This document shows positions 13,993-17,947 of a DNA stretch of 17,947 nt, one piece after another. Source of the stretch: Candidatus Ratteibacteria bacterium (GTDB lineage: Bacteria > CAIJMQ01); NCBI GenBank assembly GCA_028715665.1, contig JAQURI010000003.1, positions 1-17,947 on the forward strand, written 5' to 3'. Each line of letters begins with the position of its first letter. Position 1 is the stretch's first letter. Under the pieces are notes generated by a model, which made no database searches, was not told the origin of the DNA, and saw only the letters and a program-made list of their open reading frames with translations. The position numbers were made by a program, and so were the translations under genes.

Positions 13993-15201
13993 ATGAAAAT
14001 AAAAAAAATTATATATTTTACGCATTTTAGTTTTGATGAAAGAGATTACGAAAGACTCGGACTGGAAATAATGGAAAATAATGGATTTGATGTAGAAGTT
14101 TGGGATTTTACCCCATTTCTATATCCCGGGGTATACCAAAAACTGAATACTGCGGATTCAGTTGATAACAAGAAATATAATTGTACGTTATTTTTAAAGT
14201 GTACGGACGCATTGAGTAAAATAAAATATTTAGAATCGGATATACTGGTTATTTCTTTAATTAATTTTGATTATAATACATATCCGATATTTAAAGAATT
14301 ATCAAAGACAAATATCCCATATGCTTTATTAATTTCAAATGTCATACCATCGTATAAAAATGTAAATAATTATCCTATTTTTAATAAAGAGAAAATACTA
14401 AATCTTATAAAGATAATTAGAAATTTGAGTTTTAAAAAATTAAAAAGGAGAATATTCAGGTTAATTCCATTTAAATGGTTTTATATTGATTTTCCGGTGT
14501 TTATTTTGGCAGGAGGAGCCCAGTCATTAGTTGATAGCAGTCAACCAATCGGACGGAAAACCAGTATTATCTGGGGGCATACGCTTGATTATGACCTGTA
14601 TTTAAAAGATTTATCGGAACCTTCCGAAAATGAGTTAAAGGGTGTAAAATATGCAGTTTTCATTGACGGATACTGGCCTTTTACACAGGATTATATTTAT
14701 ATGGGTGTAAAAAATCCCACTACTCCGGAACGTTATTACCCGTCTCTATGCAGATTTTTTAGTAGAGTGGAGAAAGAAACCGGATTTAAGGTTGTTATTG
14801 CCGCACATCCGAGATCCATGTATGAGAAGTATCAGGATTATTTTGAAGGCCGGTTATTAATCCGTGGAAAGACTAAGGAGCTAATAAGGGATTCCGAGTT
14901 TGTTTTAATGCACTACAGTACCTCAATAAGTTTTGCCGTATTGTATAATAAACCAGTTTTGTTTTTTGTCACAGAGGATTTAGAGCAAAACAGAATAGAG
15001 TTGAAATTTATCAGAGCATATACTTCGGCATTGAATAAGCGATACATAAATATTGATGAAAATTATATTATAGATTGGGGTAAAGAATTAGCAATTGATA
15101 GAGAAGCTTATGTTAATTATAAAGAGAGATATATAAAAAGAAGAGGCACGGAAGAGAAACCTTTCTGGCAGATTGTAGCTGACGGGATAAAGAAATTATA
15201 A
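13993..15201 (+). CDS. Unrecognised GT-B-like protein with HP motif, candidate CMP-ulosonate transferase
   Basis: I do not recognise this 402-residue protein as a named family. Its C-terminal half looks like the donor domain of GT-B transferases that use CMP- or CDP-linked donors: VVIAAHPRS with His272-Pro273, then about 25 residues later ELIRDSEFVLMHYSTSISFAVLYNKPVLFF, with Ser309-Thr310-Ser311. This HP plus S/T-S arrangement recalls bacterial sialyltransferases, KDO transferases of the KpsC/KpsS type and CDP-glycerol transferases. FIDGYWPF at 223-230 may be the acidic-Gly element. The N-terminal half (IIYFTHFSF...) is a plausible first Rossmann domain. No signal peptide or membrane helix is evident. 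Lying downstream of the CMP-sugar synthetase, it is the best candidate in the window for the transferase that uses its product. The start at 13993 has no clear ribosome site. Confidence 0.6.
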   Translation: MKIKKIIYFTHFSFDERDYERLGLEIMENNGFDVEVWDFTPFLYPGVYQKLNTADSVDNKKYNCTLFLKCTDALSKIKYLESDILVISLINFDYNTYPIFKELSKTNIPYALLISNVIPSYKNVNNYPIFNKEKILNLIKIIRNLSFKKLKRRIFRLIPFKWFYIDFPVFILAGGAQSLVDSSQPIGRKTSIIWGHTLDYDLYLKDLSEPSENELKGVKYAVFIDGYWPFTQDYIYMGVKNPTTPERYYPSLCRFFSRVEKETGFKVVIAAHPRSMYEKYQDYFEGRLLIRGKTKELIRDSEFVLMHYSTSISFAVLYNKPVLFFVTEDLEQNRIELKFIRAYTSALNKRYINIDENYIIDWGKELAIDREAYVNYKERYIKRRGTEEKPFWQIVADGIKKL

Positions 15202-15342
15202 TATTTATAAAAATTAAGATAAGTTCCAAACATTTTATTATGTGAGTAAATAGGCGGGGTTTGAGTATAATTACTTAAAATATCATGTGCCTGATAAAAT
15301 AAATTTGAATTAAGAGCGAAGCATAAATAAATTAGGTACAAT
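15202..15342 (+). promoter_or_regulatory. Intergenic gap with a possible -10 element (15266-15271)
   Basis: This 141 bp AT-rich gap contains TATAAT at 15266-15271, which would give a leader of about 65 bases for the radical SAM gene. No convincing -35 hexamer, hairpin or repeat is visible. It is the second-largest noncoding stretch in the window. Confidence 0.25.
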
Positions 15343-17091
15343 TTGAAAGACAGACAAAAAAAAGATAGACATAAAGAAAACACCTGCAAGAAAAAATATA
15401 AAATAATGTTTTGCAATGTCCCTATCAGGCAAAAGCCTTCTTTATTTCCTCCTGTGGCATGTACTACTTTGTGCAATATTTTAATAAAAGCCGGATATGA
15501 TACATTTTTTTATGATTTAGATGCAAAAAGACCCACTATGGACGCAATAGCTGATTTTATCAAAAATACGAAATTTGATATGGTTGCAATAAGTGCCGTA
15601 GTTTCAACTTCTTATCGATTTGTTAAAGATTTAACAAGCACAATAAAGGAAAATTCACCTGAAATAAAAATTATACTTGGAGGAAATTTAGCGGATGCTT
15701 ATAAAATTATTCTTCGGAAATGCCAGGTAGATGTATGCGCTATAGGAGAAGGCGAGAAATCCATATTAAACATAGTAAGATATTTCGAAAAATATGGAAA
15801 TTCGATTGATTATCGGGAGCTGTCTAAAATAAAAGGAATTGTCTTTCTGGATTCCAATAATACCTGTAAGTTTACCGGATGTGAAGAGCTTATCAGCAGT
15901 GATCAAATACAGCAGCCTGATTATGATTTTTTAAAAAAGCATTCGGATATTAATCAATATATGCTAAATCCAATGTCCAGATATGATTTTGCGTATGACT
16001 GCAGATCTTATGAAAAGAAACGTGCGGGTAGAAGAATGGCAACTATTTTTACATCAAAAGGTTGTGTTAATAAATGTACGTTTTGCCACAGATGGATACC
16101 TAAATATAGAATTATTCCTGTTCAAAAGGCCATTGATTATATGAAATATTTAATTGAAAAATACAATGTCGGGTTTTTTTGCCTGGAAGACGAATCATTT
16201 GGAGAAAGCAGGCATTGGATTGATGAGTTTATAAAGCTAATAAAACCATTAGATATACTTTTTCAAATTGCCGGTGCAAGGGTTTCAATTGTAAAAAGAG
16301 ATCCGTCTATTATTAAAAGACTAAAGGAAGCAGGCCTAACAGCTATATACTTTGGGGTGGAGAGTGGAAGTGATAAAATTCTAAGAATTATGGAGAAGAA
16401 TGCAACGGCTACTGATAATTTTGAGGCGGTTAAAGCATGCATAGATGCCGGTATTTATACGACAATTCAGTTAGTTATTGGTATGCCTGGAGAAAATGAT
16501 GGAACTATTAATGAGACAGTCAGATTTCTAAAAAATATAGCTGAAGTAAATCCGCGTATTCCGGCTACCAGTGTCAATTACCTCCAAGCGCTTCCGGGCA
16601 CCCCGTCTTATGAGTATTTGCGTTATTATGGTTTGCTTGGCGAAACTATTGACGATGAGGAGAAATATTTACTAAAAATATCCAATACCAATGCATCTCA
16701 ATTCAGTCAATACATAAATGTTTCGGAAGATTGTCTGGCAAAAGTTAGATTATGGAATGCAAAAATTAACATATTGCCTAAAATTCACTGGTTTAGGATC
16801 CATGAATGGAAAGCTGAACCAGACATGGCGTACAGATCTTTGCAGTCAATAAAAAATAATAATTTAATTTTTAGAATAAAAAAATTCTTAAGGAGCCGGG
16901 TAATTGTATATAGAGCTATTTACATTATGGGAGATTTTTTTTGGAAAATTTTATACTTTAGAAATAAACTCTTAATATATGGCGTAAGGGAGACCTTGTT
17001 TATTAAGAGCCATATGGCAAATCTTAAAAGATCTGATTTTATAATCAATGGTGATGGAGAATCAATTCGTAAGCTTTTAAAGAAAAAATAA
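15343..17091 (+). CDS. Cobalamin-binding-domain radical SAM enzyme
   Basis: A 582-residue class B-type radical SAM protein. An N-terminal B12-binding-like Rossmann domain covers about 20-190 (MFCNVPIRQKPSLFPPV, FYDLDAKRP, VAISAVVSTS, IILGG, CAIGEGE). The radical SAM barrel follows, with the [4Fe-4S] cluster cysteines Cys241, Cys245 and Cys248 (GCVNKCTFC), then FCLEDESFGE, IYFGVESGSDKIL and VIGMPGE. The last ~120 residues are basic and aromatic, perhaps a substrate or membrane-contact region. Family members methylate unactivated carbons or rearrange and oxidise sugars, lipids and peptides; here a glycan or lipid carrier is a reasonable but unproven target. The TTG start is preceded by TTAGG at about seven bases. 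Its first ~18 residues are Lys-rich, and Met22 (about 15406) just before the first strand is an alternative start. Confidence 0.82.
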   Translation: MKDRQKKDRHKENTCKKKYKIMFCNVPIRQKPSLFPPVACTTLCNILIKAGYDTFFYDLDAKRPTMDAIADFIKNTKFDMVAISAVVSTSYRFVKDLTSTIKENSPEIKIILGGNLADAYKIILRKCQVDVCAIGEGEKSILNIVRYFEKYGNSIDYRELSKIKGIVFLDSNNTCKFTGCEELISSDQIQQPDYDFLKKHSDINQYMLNPMSRYDFAYDCRSYEKKRAGRRMATIFTSKGCVNKCTFCHRWIPKYRIIPVQKAIDYMKYLIEKYNVGFFCLEDESFGESRHWIDEFIKLIKPLDILFQIAGARVSIVKRDPSIIKRLKEAGLTAIYFGVESGSDKILRIMEKNATATDNFEAVKACIDAGIYTTIQLVIGMPGENDGTINETVRFLKNIAEVNPRIPATSVNYLQALPGTPSYEYLRYYGLLGETIDDEEKYLLKISNTNASQFSQYINVSEDCLAKVRLWNAKINILPKIHWFRIHEWKAEPDMAYRSLQSIKNNNLIFRIKKFLRSRVIVYRAIYIMGDFFWKILYFRNKLLIYGVRETLFIKSHMANLKRSDFIINGDGESIRKLLKKK

Positions 17092-17124
17092 TAGTTTCAC
17101 AATGAAATAGGAAGAAAGTATGAT

Positions 17125-17947
17125 TTGAAAGATAAAAGTATGGGAAATGAACACCAAGAGGACACCTTAAGAAAAAGATACTTTTTTAAATTATCTTCAA
17201 ATTTTGTTAGCGGTGGTATAAGTGCGATTATTCAGCTAATGGTCCCCAGAAGTCTTGGGCCCACGGCGTATGGTAATTTTGGCTTTTTAACTGCATTTTT
17301 TGATAATATAGCCGGTACTTTGGATATGGGGAGTTCTTTCTGGTTCTATACAAAATTATCCCAAAAAAAAGATAATAAAATAGTTATTTTTTATCGGTTT
17401 ATTATGTCGGCTCTGATATTACTTGTATTGGGCTTTGTAATTGTTGCAACTTTAACCACGATTCATGGAAAAATATGGCCGGGGCAAAGCAATCAGATAA
17501 TTTATATGGCCATGGTATTTTCCATTGCGTCATGGATTCTTGGTGTAAAGACTAAGATTATTGATGCATATGGATTAACCGTAGATGCAGAAAAAGGAAA
17601 AATTGTACAGAGAATTATAGCATTAATAATAATACTGGTGCTTTTTCTCCTTAACAGATTGAATTTATTTACTTTTTTTATATACCATTACTTTATTATT
17701 GCAATACTCTGGATTTTTTTTGACCTTCTTATCAGGAGAAAAGGATTTTCAGCAGGTTTTAAATTTAAAATTAAAAGAGAAGAAAGTAAGGCTTACTTTA
17801 AGGATCTTTTTAAATATGCGAATCCTCTGGTTGTTTATACAATAATAGGACTTATCATAGGAGTGCTGGATCGTTGGTTATTACAGAAATTTGGCGGGAG
17901 CATCCAGCAGGGTTTTTTCACTTTATCATATAAAATAAGTGATATTA
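17125..17947 (+). CDS. Second Wzx-type flippase, N-terminal part (3' truncated)
   Basis: A reading frame runs open from TTG 17125 to the right edge (274 codons seen), so the end lies outside the window. It has the N-terminal layout of oligosaccharide flippases: a basic start (LRKRYFF), a first helix, then the family's helix 1-2 loop PRSLGPTAYGNFGFL, and roughly six further hydrophobic segments, ending with GVLDRWLLQKFGG, which fits helix 7. The expected role is translocation of a lipid-linked glycan. AGGAAGAAAG at 17109-17118 favours the TTG start over ATG 17140, which lies too far from it. It shares no obvious residue identity with the flippase at 1886-3154 beyond family features, so it is a separate transporter rather than a local duplicate. 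Confidence 0.82.
   Translation, partial: MKDKSMGNEHQEDTLRKRYFFKLSSNFVSGGISAIIQLMVPRSLGPTAYGNFGFLTAFFDNIAGTLDMGSSFWFYTKLSQKKDNKIVIFYRFIMSALILLVLGFVIVATLTTIHGKIWPGQSNQIIYMAMVFSIASWILGVKTKIIDAYGLTVDAEKGKIVQRIIALIIILVLFLLNRLNLFTFFIYHYFIIAILWIFFDLLIRRKGFSAGFKFKIKREESKAYFKDLFKYANPLVVYTIIGLIIGVLDRWLLQKFGGSIQQGFFTLSYKISDI

Noticed and set aside
15117..15476. 119-codon open frame on the minus strand across the gap before the radical SAM gene
   Set aside because: It overlaps both neighbouring genes, has no ribosome site that I can see and no recognisable domain. AT-rich DNA gives such frames by chance.
1..17947. CRISPR array, insertion sequence, tRNA/rRNA or direct repeats
   Set aside because: Reading both strands I saw no regularly spaced repeats, transposase motifs or structural RNA signatures. 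The non-coding gaps are all under 170 bp.

Overview
This window is a densely packed, single-strand (+) surface-glycan locus from an AT-rich bacterium (about a third G+C by eye, not computed). Genes sit head to tail with short gaps or 1-20 bp overlaps, with Shine-Dalgarno-type ribosome sites and some TTG/GTG starts. Low-GC content and this gene mix would fit many uncultured bacterial lineages. Nothing in the window (no rRNA, tRNA or housekeeping gene) allows a taxonomic call. Both edges cut genes: a glycosyltransferase at the left and a flippase at the right.

Left module (1-6481) is a generic lipid-linked oligosaccharide set. It holds the C-terminal part of a GT4-type glycosyltransferase, a GT2 glycosyltransferase with a degenerate methyltransferase-like tail, a Wzx-type flippase, a class I SAM methyltransferase, a GT4 transferase of the mannosyltransferase-like type, and a WbaP/WcaJ-type polyprenyl-phosphate sugar-1-phosphate transferase that would start the lipid-linked chain. 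No O-antigen polymerase (Wzy) or chain-length regulator is visible.

Central module (6482-12807) begins with a promoter-bearing 164 bp gap. It encodes an unusual ulosonic-acid pathway: a NeuB-family synthase that ends before the SAF domain, a KdsC-like HAD phosphatase fused to a GmhA-like sugar-phosphate isomerase, a CMP-ulosonate synthetase, a class IV (BCAT-fold) aminotransferase, a TIM-barrel sugar epimerase/isomerase and two short-chain dehydrogenases. The first three genes give a complete logical route: ketose-P to aldose-P (SIS), aldose-P plus PEP to ulosonate-P (NeuB), dephosphorylation (HAD), CMP activation. The UDP-GlcNAc epimerase, dehydratase and N-acetyltransferase genes of sialic, legionaminic or pseudaminic acid clusters are absent. 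The product may therefore be a non-N-acylated sugar such as KDN, or a longer acid built on a heptose. The last four genes may tailor it or make a second precursor.

Right module (12808-17947) holds a zinc-ribbon SAM methyltransferase, an unrecognised GT-B-like protein with an HP motif that is a candidate CMP-ulosonate transferase, a cobalamin-binding radical SAM enzyme and the start of a second Wzx-type flippase. The second flippase suggests that a second glycan system begins here. The most interesting part is 6646-15201, read as one pathway from phosphosugar to transferred ulosonate.
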